Assembly: GCF_052055485.1 (NCBI RefSeq)
Contig: NZ_CP197171.1
Coordinates: forward strand, 3,224,001-3,288,000
Reading direction: 5' to 3'
From: Amphibacillus sp052055485
GTDB taxonomy: Bacteria; Bacillota; Bacilli; Bacillales; Amphibacillaceae
DNA: 64,000 nt
Positions 27,232-36,197 of the stretch are shown piece after piece (position 1 is the stretch's first letter; each line of letters begins with the position of its first letter). Below the pieces are notes generated by a model, which was not told where the DNA came from, ran no database searches, and saw only the letters and a list, made by a program, of their open reading frames with translations. The translations under genes were made by a program, and so were the position numbers.

Positions 27232-28200
27232 TTAGTTCATTTTATTGTTCTTCATGGAATGCACCTGTTGTTCATCGACAAATAACTGATAGCGTGGAAT
27301 AATCTCAGTTCGTTTATTGATATTCAATTTAATAAAGATATTGTGTATATGTGTCTTTACTGTTCCTAATGAAAGGTGTAGTGTATCCGCAATAACCTGA
27401 TTTTTTTCTTTTTCCAGTAACAGTTGAAAAATTTCTTGTTCCCTCTTCGTCAATTGATAAACTTGGCAAAAACTCTGGAACTTATATTGATATTGTTGAC
27501 TATAATCATCAGTGGAACTAGTTACTGAAAGAAGGTCTTTGTCACAAAGAAAATAGTTTAGTATAAGCAAACAAGTTAGAATATAAAAGAAATTTTCCGT
27601 AAAACTACGATTATTAATTTGAAAGATATCATATTTGTCTATAGTAAAAATAACAAAACGATCTTCTAAGGTGATTAAAACACCAAAAATAATGATGACT
27701 TTTGCGAAAGCTTGACTGTATTTTTTAACTACATGAGACAGCCCCTCTTTCTTTTTTAAATTGTACATAAGATAAAAACCAATATAAATAAAATAAAGCT
27801 GATAAGGAAGAAAATAAAACCATACCTGCAACGCAGAATCAGGTAGCAGAGGGACTGAGATCCACCAAATGGTTATACCGATCAATATCGCATAATGTTG
27901 GAACGTCACTTTTTCTTTGATTAAATGAGCAGCAATATAAGAGAGCAAAAGACAGTTTAGAATAAGAATAGAAGTTTTTAAAATAGGAGTCGTCATAAAA
28001 GCTTTGTTGTACACTTCTGCAAAATTAAAAATAAATTCTGTCATTGAAATTAGGAGATTGTCAAAGACAGCTAAACCGATAAAAGCAACAAATGCCAAGT
28101 AAAGTTTGCTATTTTCTTTTAAATAATAAATGAGAGAAAAAGTAAGAGTAACAGTACAAAGAATAACGTATAATGCATTGTAAACAAAGATGAATGTCAT
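27232..28200 (-). CDS. aguR: Membrane-embedded LuxR-family activator of the agmatine operon (AguR-like)
   Basis: A 322-residue protein. Residues 1-225 hold about seven membrane helices. The C-terminus (about 245-310, LTKREQEIFQLLLEKEKNQV and LSLGTVKTHIHNIFIKL) is a LuxR-type HTH. This layout is that of AguR of Lactococcus and Enterococcus, a one-component membrane sensor that activates agu genes when agmatine is present. It lies directly upstream of aguB on the same strand, with its own terminator. AGGAGG is seven bases from the ATG. Target and ligand are inferred from family and place. Confidence 0.87.
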   Translation of the reverse strand: MTFIFVYNALYVILCTVTLTFSLIYYLKENSKLYLAFVAFIGLAVFDNLLISMTEFIFNFAEVYNKAFMTTPILKTSILILNCLLLSYIAAHLIKEKVTFQHYAILIGITIWWISVPLLPDSALQVWFYFLPYQLYFIYIGFYLMYNLKKKEGLSHVVKKYSQAFAKVIIIFGVLITLEDRFVIFTIDKYDIFQINNRSFTENFFYILTCLLILNYFLCDKDLLSVTSSTDDYSQQYQYKFQSFCQVYQLTKREQEIFQLLLEKEKNQVIADTLHLSLGTVKTHIHNIFIKLNINKRTEIIPRYQLFVDEQQVHSMKNNKMN

Positions 28201-28485
28201 TATGGATCCTCCTCGTATAATGGTTACCTAAAACTTGCAACATTAAAATTCAATATAGACCCTTGGCACACATAGATTAATCGATAGAATAATATATGTA
28301 TAAGTATCCAGAAACAGTATAGTCGTAACCCGAATCCATGACATAACATACAAAAAAATGCGATTTGATTAGTAACTCAACTTTCGCACACTGAAAAAAG
28401 CTATTAACCCTTAATTGTGTTCGAGAGAGTCGGTATTCAATACCTAAGTTGACTTTGATTTTCTTATCTGTTTGGAGCACTATTT

Positions 28486-28605
28486 CGTTCCGAAAAGCGA
28501 TGAGTTCGCTTTCCTCGGGGATGGCTTCAGCTAACTTGAGTCGCAAAGATCGCTCCTCAAGTGGATCTTCAGCTCATCTTATTCCCGCAGGAGTCTCACC
28601 CATTG
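28486..28605 (+). repeat. Structured dispersed repeat, copy 1
   Basis: Contains CGCTTTCCTCGGGGATGGC, TTCAGCTAACTTGAG and TTCCCGCAGGAGTCTC blocks. ACTTGAG and CTCAAGT flank a 12-base loop, forming a hairpin. The same blocks occur inverted at 28775-28900 and again at 50008-50100. Confidence 0.7.
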
Positions 28606-28774
28606 CTTGTCTTCACTTAGATGGATACTCTTAATGAAATGGGTCAGTCCAATCGCACAAAATCAGTAATAGAAGCAAAAATAGCTCTTATTAGTAGGTA
28701 GCTACCTGATTGAAATGCCGTTTGATATGATCTTGAAAGTCAGCACTCCTCATGGTAAGAGAGACTACGATTCA

Positions 28775-28900
28775 GCAGGGGAGATATGTGGAGACTCCTG
28801 TGGGAGTAGCGTGAGGTTGAGATCCACTTTGACAAGTGGTTTTTGCTTGGCAAAGTTAGCTCAAGCCACGCCCACGGAAAGCGGAACATATCTCCCCTGC
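28775..28900 (-). repeat. Structured dispersed repeat, copy 2, with perfect terminal inverted repeats
   Basis: A 126-base element bounded by perfect 15-bp inverted repeats (28775-28789 and 28886-28900, GCAGGGGAGATATGT). Inside, on the minus strand, are the same blocks as copy 1. The central hairpin arms read ACTTTG/CAAAGT where copy 1 has ACTTGAG/CTCAAGT, so pairing is kept while sequence changes. Confidence 0.8.
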
Positions 28901-29487
28901 GGGTTAATAACGATAGCTTTATAATAAAGGAATTATTCATCAAAATGTCTATTTGCAATGTCAATATGTGGACTTAATCGTTAGTCCACCCTTCAACCAT
29001 CTTAGCTAAACCTTAATATTTTGATGCGAAAGTTGAATAATAAAATAAATTTGAATTTAAATACTCAATTGACGACTGATAGTCAATTGATATGAACAAC
29101 GAAGGATTTATCTATTTTAGAGACATATCAAATAGACCTATACTTTTCTGATAAGAGGAGTTAGCCTATTTGGTCAAAAGATTGAAGCAGTTAACAATTT
29201 ATTTATGAAAATGTGGTATAGCGCCTTCTAAATATTGATAGTGATTGATTAGGGCTTGTTATTTCAAAGTTCAACTGTTCACATGAAAAACTATTTTGCA
29301 AGCCATTATCATCATAGACTTGATCACTGTTCGGAGATAGCCTTTTTGGGCTTTCTTACATAATGACTGATCATCCGTCTATCAACTTTCCTAGCCAACA
29401 ATGAAGGTTAAGTTTTTTCTACATCACTATCTGAAGCTTTCAGTGTTGTTTTATCCCAAGAGTCGCTAAATTAGGTAAGATATCCTT

Positions 29488-29583
29488 TTAAATTTGTTTT
29501 AGATCAGGATGCATTCCAACAAATCTAAGATCCGTATGTGGTATTAATTTGTCGTCTGTTTCTTCAATGCTAAACTCTATCAT
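29488..29583 (-). pseudogene. Possible remnant of a transposase N-terminus
   Basis: A 31-codon frame (MIEFSIEETDDKLIPHTDL...) recalls the first residues of IS1380-type transposases but stops at once, and what follows has several stops. There is no other support. This is a weak call. Confidence 0.25.
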
Positions 29584-29855
29584 CAAATCACCTTCTAGGT
29601 TAAGTCATGTTATCCAAATTATGTCTGATAATATAGAGGAGAAATATCGGAGGATTTTGAGTCTTTCTAGCAAAAATTTAAATAGTCAATAAACAAACAA
29701 GCGAACGGAGGGGGGTTTTACAATAAATAATATAACACAAAATAAAAAAAGAAAAAACCGTAGATTATATAATCAAGTTAGTCACCTAAAATAAAAGGCC
29801 ATGTGAATCTCATGTTATATTGAAAGTACGACCAACCAATATAAGGAGAATTCAC

Positions 29856-30938
29856 ATGACCCATGTAAATACTATCACAGAATCACGGAAAGGGAAACAC
29901 CTTACATTTGCTGAAATGAAACAGATTGAAGCATATAAGAAACTCGAGTTATCAAACCGAGCGATTGGCCGACTGCTTGATCGCAATTATCAAACCATCA
30001 ATAATAATGTTAAGAAAGGGACTGTTACACAAGTCCAAAAGCAAACACAGAACGGCAAATCCTATTTTTATGAAAGAGCAGTTTATTTCGCAGATGTCAA
30101 TTATGACGTCTATGAAAAGAATCGTTCGCATTGCGGCCGCCGCCCCAAATGGGTTGATGGACATGAATTTGTTGATTGGGCTGATCAAAAAATGCGACAA
30201 GACAAATGGTCACCTGATGTTGTTGTCAATGTAGCTAAAAGTGAAGCCTTCTTTCATGAATCCATCATTCCAAGCACGTCCACACTTTATCATTGGATTG
30301 ATAGTGGCATCATGCAGACAAAGAATATGGATTTGTTAGAAAAGGTTGATCGAAAACCACGCTCCACAAAAGGCAAAGGACATCGAAATAAAAAGGTGCA
30401 TGGTATCTCAATCGAAGAACGTCCAGAATCAGTTAACCAGCGAAAGGAATTCGGACATTGGGAAATTGATACGGTTATCGGTAAAAAGAAGGCTGATGAA
30501 CCTGTTCTATTAACGCTTGTTGAACGTAAAACAACCTTTGAACTCCTCTTCAAAATTGATGGGAAAAGAGCAACGCAAATTGATGATACCTTACAACATA
30601 TGATTAGTCAGTTAAACGGAATCGAAGGTGACATTTTTAAAACCATTACCTCAGACAATGGAAGTGAGTTTAGTAATCTATCTGAATTGTCTAAAGAGAT
30701 TGATGTCTATTACTGTCATCCATACGCTTCCTTTGAACGAGGAACCAGTGAAAATCAACATAAAATCATCCGTCGTTTCTTACCCAAACATGAGTCGCTG
30801 AAAGATGTTAATGAGGATCAAGTCAAAAGGGTTCAACAATGGATGAATGACTATCCACGAAGAAACCAAAACTATAAAACACCTCACCAAGCATTTGTCT
30901 TAGAGCTACAGAAATTACAGCTGAATCTTGTTGCTTAA
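29856..30938 (+). CDS. IS30-family transposase
   Basis: A 360-residue DDE transposase. An N-terminal HTH region (LTFAEMKQIEAYKKLELSNR, GRLLDRNYQTI) is followed by the catalytic core: Asp in FGHWEIDTVIG, Asp in TSDNGSEF, and Glu in FERGTSENQHKIIRR, with the family spacing. The frame is intact, so the element may be active. The ATG at 29856 follows AAGGAG; an upstream TTG lies within the inverted repeat. Confidence 0.95.
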   Translation: MTHVNTITESRKGKHLTFAEMKQIEAYKKLELSNRAIGRLLDRNYQTINNNVKKGTVTQVQKQTQNGKSYFYERAVYFADVNYDVYEKNRSHCGRRPKWVDGHEFVDWADQKMRQDKWSPDVVVNVAKSEAFFHESIIPSTSTLYHWIDSGIMQTKNMDLLEKVDRKPRSTKGKGHRNKKVHGISIEERPESVNQRKEFGHWEIDTVIGKKKADEPVLLTLVERKTTFELLFKIDGKRATQIDDTLQHMISQLNGIEGDIFKTITSDNGSEFSNLSELSKEIDVYYCHPYASFERGTSENQHKIIRRFLPKHESLKDVNEDQVKRVQQWMNDYPRRNQNYKTPHQAFVLELQKLQLNLVA

Positions 30939-30968
30939 AATCATGTTTAACCCAGGTATGTCCCGTGA

Positions 30969-31020
30969 TGGTGTGCATGGATCTGTTTGGCTTTAAAGCC
31001 AAACAGATCCATGCACACCA
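30969..31020. repeat. Perfect 52-bp palindrome
   Basis: Two 26-base arms, TGGTGTGCATGGATCTG... and its exact complement, meet with no loop (centre TTTAAA). It starts 30 bases after the transposase stop. No T-tract follows, so it is not a standard terminator. Confidence 0.95.
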
Positions 31021-31225
31021 CTAAAGCACAAATTCATGCCTTTACTGACATAAAGCAATATAACTTTGTGAACTCACTAAAATAATTATTCTAAGTGACT
31101 AACTTAAACTTGAAATTTAGGAAAAAGAAAAAACAGGAATTTGTTACGAGTTTGTTTAAAAAGAAGCATCAAAATAAATTTAAATTTCCCACTGTCAGTT
31201 GGATGAATTCAGGATAATTCCATTC

Positions 31226-31254
31226 TTGCTTATTTAAAAAAACAGTTTTACAAT
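31226..31254 (+). promoter_or_regulatory. Sigma-A-type promoter of fer
   Basis: TTGCTT (31226-31231) and TACAAT (31249-31254) are 17 bases apart and lie 38 bases ahead of the ferredoxin start. Confidence 0.6.
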
Positions 31255-31291
31255 GAAAGATAGAGTGATTATGAAAGTGAGGCATCAAGAG

Positions 31292-31519
31292 ATGGCATAC
31301 TATACTTGTGTGGATAAAGAAACTTGCATTGCTTGTGGTTTATGTGGTGCACTTGCACCTGATATATATGATTATGATGATGAAGGATTAGCTTATGTCT
31401 TGTTAGACGATAATACAGGGGAGTTAGAAATTCCAGATATTCTGGTTGATGATATGGAAGATGCACACGAAAGCTGCCCAACCGGATCAATTAAAATACA
31501 AACAACACCTTTTGATTGA
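31292..31519 (+). CDS. fer: Ferredoxin, 4Fe-4S type
   Basis: A 75-residue electron carrier. The cluster cysteines are in CIACGLC near residue 10 and in CP near residue 61, matching Bacillus Fer. The start at 31292 (MAYYTCVDKETC) lines up with the family and has a GTGAGG site nine bases before it; the frame opens earlier at 31253 but without support. In Bacillus, fer lies next to ypbB; here the agmatine island and an IS30 element lie between them. Confidence 0.95.
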   Translation: MAYYTCVDKETCIACGLCGALAPDIYDYDDEGLAYVLLDDNTGELEIPDILVDDMEDAHESCPTGSIKIQTTPFD

Positions 31520-31527
31520 AAAATAGA

Positions 31528-31555
31528 AAAGAGCCCTGTTGATTAGAGGCTCTTT
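31528..31555. terminator. Bidirectional terminator between fer and the anti-sigma gene
   Basis: Perfect eight-base arms (31528-31535 and 31548-31555) with a 12-base loop, A-rich on one side and TTTAAATTT on the other, between convergent genes. Confidence 0.75.
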
Positions 31556-31559
31556 AAAT

Positions 31560-32810
31560 TTAATGTAAAAGTTTTGGATTGACTCCGTCTGGAACAGGAA
31601 TAGGTTCTGTTAAATCAAATTCATCAACCTGAATCAGATCACCTTCTATACTAATTTCAACTAACTGAAAATCAAAGCTCTTAGCTGTCATCAGAATGGA
31701 TTCAATCATTTCTTTGGTCATTCGGTTATCACCGAATAATGAATGGGATGCAAAATCAATCCGTAACAAATCTTGATCTGACGGATCAACTTCAAATTCA
31801 ACATTTGATGGAATCGTACCAGTAATGGAAAAGTCTGTTTGATCATATTGCATTTCTCGAAACGCCTCATCAATCGTAAAGAACTGTTCACTATCCATAT
31901 TTTGTTTGATCGGTACCAAAAGCCGTTCATTATCCTCATTGCCCTCATATTGATAAAGTTTATAAGCTAAATGATGAACAGGTTCTATTTCCAAAGTTGA
32001 AATTTCGCCAAATGCTCCTAAATCAATGTAATCAGTCGATCCGGTACGGAGATTTAATTCATCGGCTGGGAAATCAGCAAACATAAAATTGATCATTTCT
32101 TGAAAGCTTTCTGACCAACTTGACCCTTGTGGAAATTGATAGTCATCAGCTACGATCATGTCAATCGTTTGATAGTCGTCACTAAAATCGAATTCTACCT
32201 CATCAAATGGAAAATGATCAACACCATACTCTTCTTCATCAATGAATGTCAACATTCGGTTATAAACATCATTTGGATCCCCTTCTCCTGTTGAACTTGT
32301 GTCTACTAATGAAATCGGGATCGCGTACATATTCTGTTGATCGACTACAGCGATATTATAAATGGAAAAGTCCTGTTGGTTATTGTAGTAAACTAACTGC
32401 TTGCTTGGAGCACTTTCATCCTCTTGATAACCATCAAAAGTTTCAACATCTCCCTCTAAATCACCTGTATCATCCTGCTCTAATTCCTCTTCTTCATCGG
32501 TGTCTTCTAACGTATTCATGGTACCCATTTCTTGATCATCTAGGTTACGCATATTGTTAGATTGCTCCGCTAACTGATCATGGTTAAACATCCCTGTTTG
32601 GATCATGATAACAATTAAAATGGCAATCGCAGCTGTTGCAATTGATGGAACAAACCATTTATAGTGATTATATTTTTTAGCAACTTTTACACCATTCATT
32701 GTTTGATCAATTTTTTCATATAATAAAGCCTTGCTTTGTTGATCTTCAATTTTAGGCAGGTTATTGAGCTGCTTTATGACTTTATTATCTTCTTGTTCCT
32801 GATCCATCAT
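31560..32810 (-). CDS. rsiX: Anti-sigma-X factor RsiX-like
   Basis: A 416-residue single-pass membrane protein. It has a short cytoplasmic N-terminus, one membrane helix at about 52-72, an acidic linker rich in Asp/Glu (about 90-130), and a large outer domain. The partner gene directly upstream is an ECF sigma factor, and the pair sits where Bacillus has sigX-rsiX. The start at 32810 (second Met just after) follows AAAGGGTGA and overlaps the sigma gene. It would hold sigma-X at the membrane. Confidence 0.85.
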   Translation of the reverse strand: MMDQEQEDNKVIKQLNNLPKIEDQQSKALLYEKIDQTMNGVKVAKKYNHYKWFVPSIATAAIAILIVIMIQTGMFNHDQLAEQSNNMRNLDDQEMGTMNTLEDTDEEEELEQDDTGDLEGDVETFDGYQEDESAPSKQLVYYNNQQDFSIYNIAVVDQQNMYAIPISLVDTSSTGEGDPNDVYNRMLTFIDEEEYGVDHFPFDEVEFDFSDDYQTIDMIVADDYQFPQGSSWSESFQEMINFMFADFPADELNLRTGSTDYIDLGAFGEISTLEIEPVHHLAYKLYQYEGNEDNERLLVPIKQNMDSEQFFTIDEAFREMQYDQTDFSITGTIPSNVEFEVDPSDQDLLRIDFASHSLFGDNRMTKEMIESILMTAKSFDFQLVEISIEGDLIQVDEFDLTEPIPVPDGVNPKLLH

Positions 32811-32823
32811 AGCTTCACCCTTT

Positions 32824-33336
32824 CTAATCTTTATCAATTAATTGTTGTAGTTTCTTAATTGCTCGATGTTGCGTTGTTTTTACTTTACTTTCTGACCACT
32901 CAAGAATTTGAGCTGTTTCATGGATAGATAAAGATTGTATATAGCGAAGGATTAGTACGTTTTTTTGATCAAGCGTGCATTGATCTAATAAATGATAAAT
33001 TCTTTTCATTTCATCATTCAGTTGAGCAATCTCTTCTGGTAGAGGTTCTTGATCCTTAATTCGTGCCAAGTTCTGCTCTTTATTAAAGAAGTGAGCTAAT
33101 TTATTTTGCTGTCTTTGTTGTTTTCGGAAATAATCCATTGTTGTATGACGAGCAATAGAGAAAAGCCAAGTTTTTTCACTGCTTTCTCCTCGAAAATTTT
33201 CATATGATTTTAGCACTTTAATGTATACTTCTTGTACTATATCTTCGGCAGCATGCTGGTTCTTAACCATGTAATACACATATTGATACAGGTCAGTATG
33301 GTATTGGTCATAAAGTGAATGAAACGTGGTCTCCAC
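32824..33336 (-). CDS. sigX: ECF sigma factor SigX
   Basis: A 170-residue ECF sigma factor. Region 2 (about 10-78) contains AAEDIVQEVYIKVLKSYENFRG and the -10-binding FSIARHTTMDYFR. Region 4 (about 115-165) contains LRYIQSLSIHETAQILEWSESKVKT. In Bacillus, sigma-X controls cell-envelope charge and antimicrobial peptide resistance genes. The start is GTG at 33336 with AGGGGG seven bases ahead. A sigma-X-type promoter lies immediately upstream, so it is likely to regulate itself. Confidence 0.93.
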   Translation of the reverse strand: METTFHSLYDQYHTDLYQYVYYMVKNQHAAEDIVQEVYIKVLKSYENFRGESSEKTWLFSIARHTTMDYFRKQQRQQNKLAHFFNKEQNLARIKDQEPLPEEIAQLNDEMKRIYHLLDQCTLDQKNVLILRYIQSLSIHETAQILEWSESKVKTTQHRAIKKLQQLIDKD

Positions 33337-33361
33337 GAATAGACCCCCTGTCTACATATTA

Positions 33362-33387
33362 GTCGATCATTGATATTAAAAGTTACA
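33362..33387 (-). promoter_or_regulatory. Sigma-X-type autoregulatory promoter
   Basis: On the minus strand, TGTAAC (33382-33387) and CGAC (33362-33365) are 16 bases apart, matching the sigma-X consensus. It lies about 26 bases before the sigX start codon. The rest of 33388-33624 shows nothing clear. Confidence 0.8.
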
Positions 33388-33624
33388 GCATTCTTTTTAA
33401 AAAATGCGCTTCGAAAGTTTATGTACTGAACACTTAACAGAAAAATTCAAATAAGATTCCTATAAATATTAACATAAGTCATAAGTTTTTTACATTTGTT
33501 TTTTTGAGGTGGTTCAAATTTAAACGACCATTGTTCCATTTCTCATTTGTTAAATTGACCATCTTTGTATACCCAATAAAAACGATTTTTTAAAGTTAAA
33601 TAAAACCAGCTTCCTTTGTCTACT

Positions 33625-35325
33625 TTAGTCAATCGGTATCGTAAATTTAAAGGTTGTTCCCTCGCCTTGTTTGCTTTGAACACCAATTGTTCCACCATGC
33701 GCTTCAATAATTTGTTTAGCAATAGCTAAGCCTAATCCTGTTCCTTTTTTGACTTTATTCACTTTTGAACGAGCTTTATCAGCCATATAGAAACGTTCAA
33801 ATATAAACGGCAAATCTTCTTTAGGTATACCTGTTCCTGTATCACTGAGTATGAAAACAATTTGACTTTTTTCTTTAAATACTTTTAACGTAATTTTTCC
33901 GTTTTCATAGGTATGTTTAATCGCGTTATCAATTAAATTGGTAAATACCTGTTCCATTCGATCATAATCAAATTCACCTTCAGTTATGTCTTCACTAATA
34001 TGGTAACTAAATATAAGTTTATTTTCGTTCAATTGATTAGTAAATTTCTTGATAACTTTATCAAGAAAAGCACCAATAGAGTGTTTTGCTAGAGATAAAT
34101 CTAAATGTCCCGATTTTAAACGTGTTAAATCCAATAATTCATTAACGAGCCGACCCATTCTTTGAGACTCATCATGAATAACTTGTGCAAGTTGTCTTTG
34201 TTCTTCTACTGTTTCTGCTACTTCATCAATAATTGCCTCACTGTACCCTTGTAATAAAGAAATGGGTGTTCTAAGCTCATGTGATACATTCGCAATAAAC
34301 GTTTCCCTTAACTGATCCAGTTGATGTTGCTCTGTGACATCACGTACAATAGCAACCGCACCTTGAATAGATGTTTTTCTATACAAAGGCGTTATTATAA
34401 TATCCCAATCTCGTCCCTGAATATTTATATGAAAACTCTGACTTGATCCTTGATCAATCACAAATTGGAAAAATTGATCAAACTCATCTGGTAAACGTTT
34501 TACATTTGCACTATTTTTTTCATAATGAAAATCGGCAATAAAATAATCAGCTTCCTTATTTGAAATAATAATATCACCATCAAGATTCATGGTCATGACG
34601 CCATCTTTCATTGATCCGATAATACTAAATAAAATTTCCTTTTCTTGCAATAAGGTAGAAAGCTGATTGCCAAGTTGACGGCTCATTCGATTAAATGACA
34701 TAGCTAATTCACCAATTTCATCATGTGTATCCATTGGTAATTTAATATTGAACTCGCCATCAATCATTTGACGGGTACTTTTTTTCATTTGTTTTAACGG
34801 GGTTGAAATGCGACGTGATAGTAGGCTCACAAATGCGATAAATGCTATGACTACAAAAAGAGCAAGCAAAATAAATGTCCATTTTAAAGCTATCAACTGT
34901 TCTAATATCTTGGACATGGGTGTATATACTGCAAGTGAAAATGGTTCTAAATGGATACCAGCAATAAGTATTTCTTGATTATTATGATTGAATTGATCAA
35001 AATAGACTTGATTGGTTCTATCTAGATGAGCTAGAAACTGTCCGATCCGATGATCACTCATATCCTTCTCATTATTATCCACTAAGAAAAAATCAATTTC
35101 ATCAGTTACCACATGTTGAAGCTCATCATATGATTCAACAACATCTGGCTGTTCAAGCAAGTAATTAGCCATTTTCTCTGTTGACATTTTAAGCTGCTCT
35201 TTTGCTTCTGTTATTAAACTATTTTTCTGAAATTGATATATGGATATACTTAGTATTGAATAAAGGACAAAAAATATAACAAAAAAAGTTAAGCTATTCT
35301 TAGCTACAACATTTCTCCAAATCAT
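33625..35325 (-). CDS. resE: Sensor histidine kinase ResE
   Basis: A 566-residue membrane kinase. Helices at about 10-30 and 147-170 enclose an outer sensor domain. HAMP (about 171-225) and PAS (about 230-335) follow. The HisKA box has His349 in NVSHELRTP, and the ATPase domain has DNAIKHT, SDTGTGIP and GTGLGLAIAK. ResE controls genes for respiration and oxygen limitation with ResD, whose stop it overlaps by one base. ResA, ResB and ResC genes are missing from their usual place. Confidence 0.92.
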   Translation of the reverse strand: MIWRNVVAKNSLTFFVIFFVLYSILSISIYQFQKNSLITEAKEQLKMSTEKMANYLLEQPDVVESYDELQHVVTDEIDFFLVDNNEKDMSDHRIGQFLAHLDRTNQVYFDQFNHNNQEILIAGIHLEPFSLAVYTPMSKILEQLIALKWTFILLALFVVIAFIAFVSLLSRRISTPLKQMKKSTRQMIDGEFNIKLPMDTHDEIGELAMSFNRMSRQLGNQLSTLLQEKEILFSIIGSMKDGVMTMNLDGDIIISNKEADYFIADFHYEKNSANVKRLPDEFDQFFQFVIDQGSSQSFHINIQGRDWDIIITPLYRKTSIQGAVAIVRDVTEQHQLDQLRETFIANVSHELRTPISLLQGYSEAIIDEVAETVEEQRQLAQVIHDESQRMGRLVNELLDLTRLKSGHLDLSLAKHSIGAFLDKVIKKFTNQLNENKLIFSYHISEDITEGEFDYDRMEQVFTNLIDNAIKHTYENGKITLKVFKEKSQIVFILSDTGTGIPKEDLPFIFERFYMADKARSKVNKVKKGTGLGLAIAKQIIEAHGGTIGVQSKQGEGTTFKFTIPID

Positions 35326-36044
35326 TAATCATCATCCACTTCAAATTTATATCCTACCCCCCAAACAGTCGCAATCATTTGAGCGGCTTCTTCCGATGCT
35401 TTACCTAGTTTTTCTCTCAATCGCTTAATATGTGTGTCGACTGTCCTTAAGTCACCAAAAAACTCATACTGCCATACCTCTTTTAATAAGCTTTCACGCT
35501 CAAAGACATGATCCTGATGGCTGGCCAAGAAATATAATAATTCATATTCCTTTGGTGTTAAAGTAATATCTTTTCCAGCTACGGTTACTCGATGGGCATT
35601 GCTATCAATTTTTAATTGTTTAAAAATAAGCACACTATTTGACATACTGCTTTGATCTAATTGACCAACTCCTTGAGAACGCCGTAATAAAGCCTTTACG
35701 CGTAAAACAACTTCTCTTGGACTAAAGGGTTTAACGACATAATCATCTGCACCTGCTTCAAATCCCTCGATGCGATCAGACTCTTCTCCCTTAGCCGTTA
35801 ACATTAGAATCGGCATCGTTTGATTTTTTCTTATTTGTTTACAGACACTGATCCCATCTAGAGTAGGTAACATTAAATCGAGAATCACTAAATCATAATC
35901 ATTTTCTTCAGCTAATGCTACCCCATCCTCGCCATTATCCGCTTCTGCTATTTTAAAATTGTCTCTTTCTAAATACATTGTTAACAAACGTCGAATTCGT
36001 TCCTCATCTTCTATAATTAAAATCGTTTGTTGATCTTCCATCAT
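35325..36044 (-). CDS. resD: Response regulator ResD
   Basis: A 239-residue OmpR-family regulator. The receiver domain (about 7-120) has the phosphorylated Asp56 in VILDLMLP, and the Lys is in VKPFSPRE. The C-terminal winged helix (about 140-235) includes LTPKEYELLYFLA and RTVDTHIKRLREKLG. The start at 36044 (MMEDQQ) follows GGAGAGGGG and gives the family length. It is the first gene of resDE. Confidence 0.94.
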   Translation of the reverse strand: MMEDQQTILIIEDEERIRRLLTMYLERDNFKIAEADNGEDGVALAEENDYDLVILDLMLPTLDGISVCKQIRKNQTMPILMLTAKGEESDRIEGFEAGADDYVVKPFSPREVVLRVKALLRRSQGVGQLDQSSMSNSVLIFKQLKIDSNAHRVTVAGKDITLTPKEYELLYFLASHQDHVFERESLLKEVWQYEFFGDLRTVDTHIKRLREKLGKASEEAAQMIATVWGVGYKFEVDDD

Positions 36045-36197
36045 CGTTACCCCTCTCCTACACATCAGATTTCTCTTTATCAGCAAAAAACAATAACAAT
36101 CACCATATTTCGCTTAAATTGATCAAAAAGACCAAACTGTACTGAAAACATCCTATTTGTTCTTTTTGTTCTAGAAAAATCTGGTCCTAACATTTAA

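Larger units (their letters stand above)
28201..29802. other. Gene-poor, repeat-rich stretch
   Basis: About 1.6 kb without a convincing gene between aguR and the IS30 element. It holds two copies of a structured Bacillaceae-type repeat in opposite orientation (about 28486-28605 and 28775-28900) and a possible transposase remnant (29488-29583). Small ORFs here overlap the repeats or lack ribosome sites. It looks like a decayed insertion zone. Confidence 0.7.
29803..31075 (+). mobile_element. IS30-family insertion sequence (ends approximate)
   Basis: A transposase gene flanked by imperfect inverted repeats: 29803-29822 and 31056-31075 match at 12 of 20 positions, including nine in a row (GTTATATTG against CAATATAAC). 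The size, about 1.27 kb, suits the family. A perfect 52-bp palindrome lies inside the right part. The target duplication was not identified, so the exact ends are uncertain. It separates the agmatine island from fer. Confidence 0.65.

Noticed and set aside
28277..28634. ORFs of 60-90 codons on both strands
   Set aside because: They overlap the structured repeat, lack ribosome sites and have no recognisable motif.
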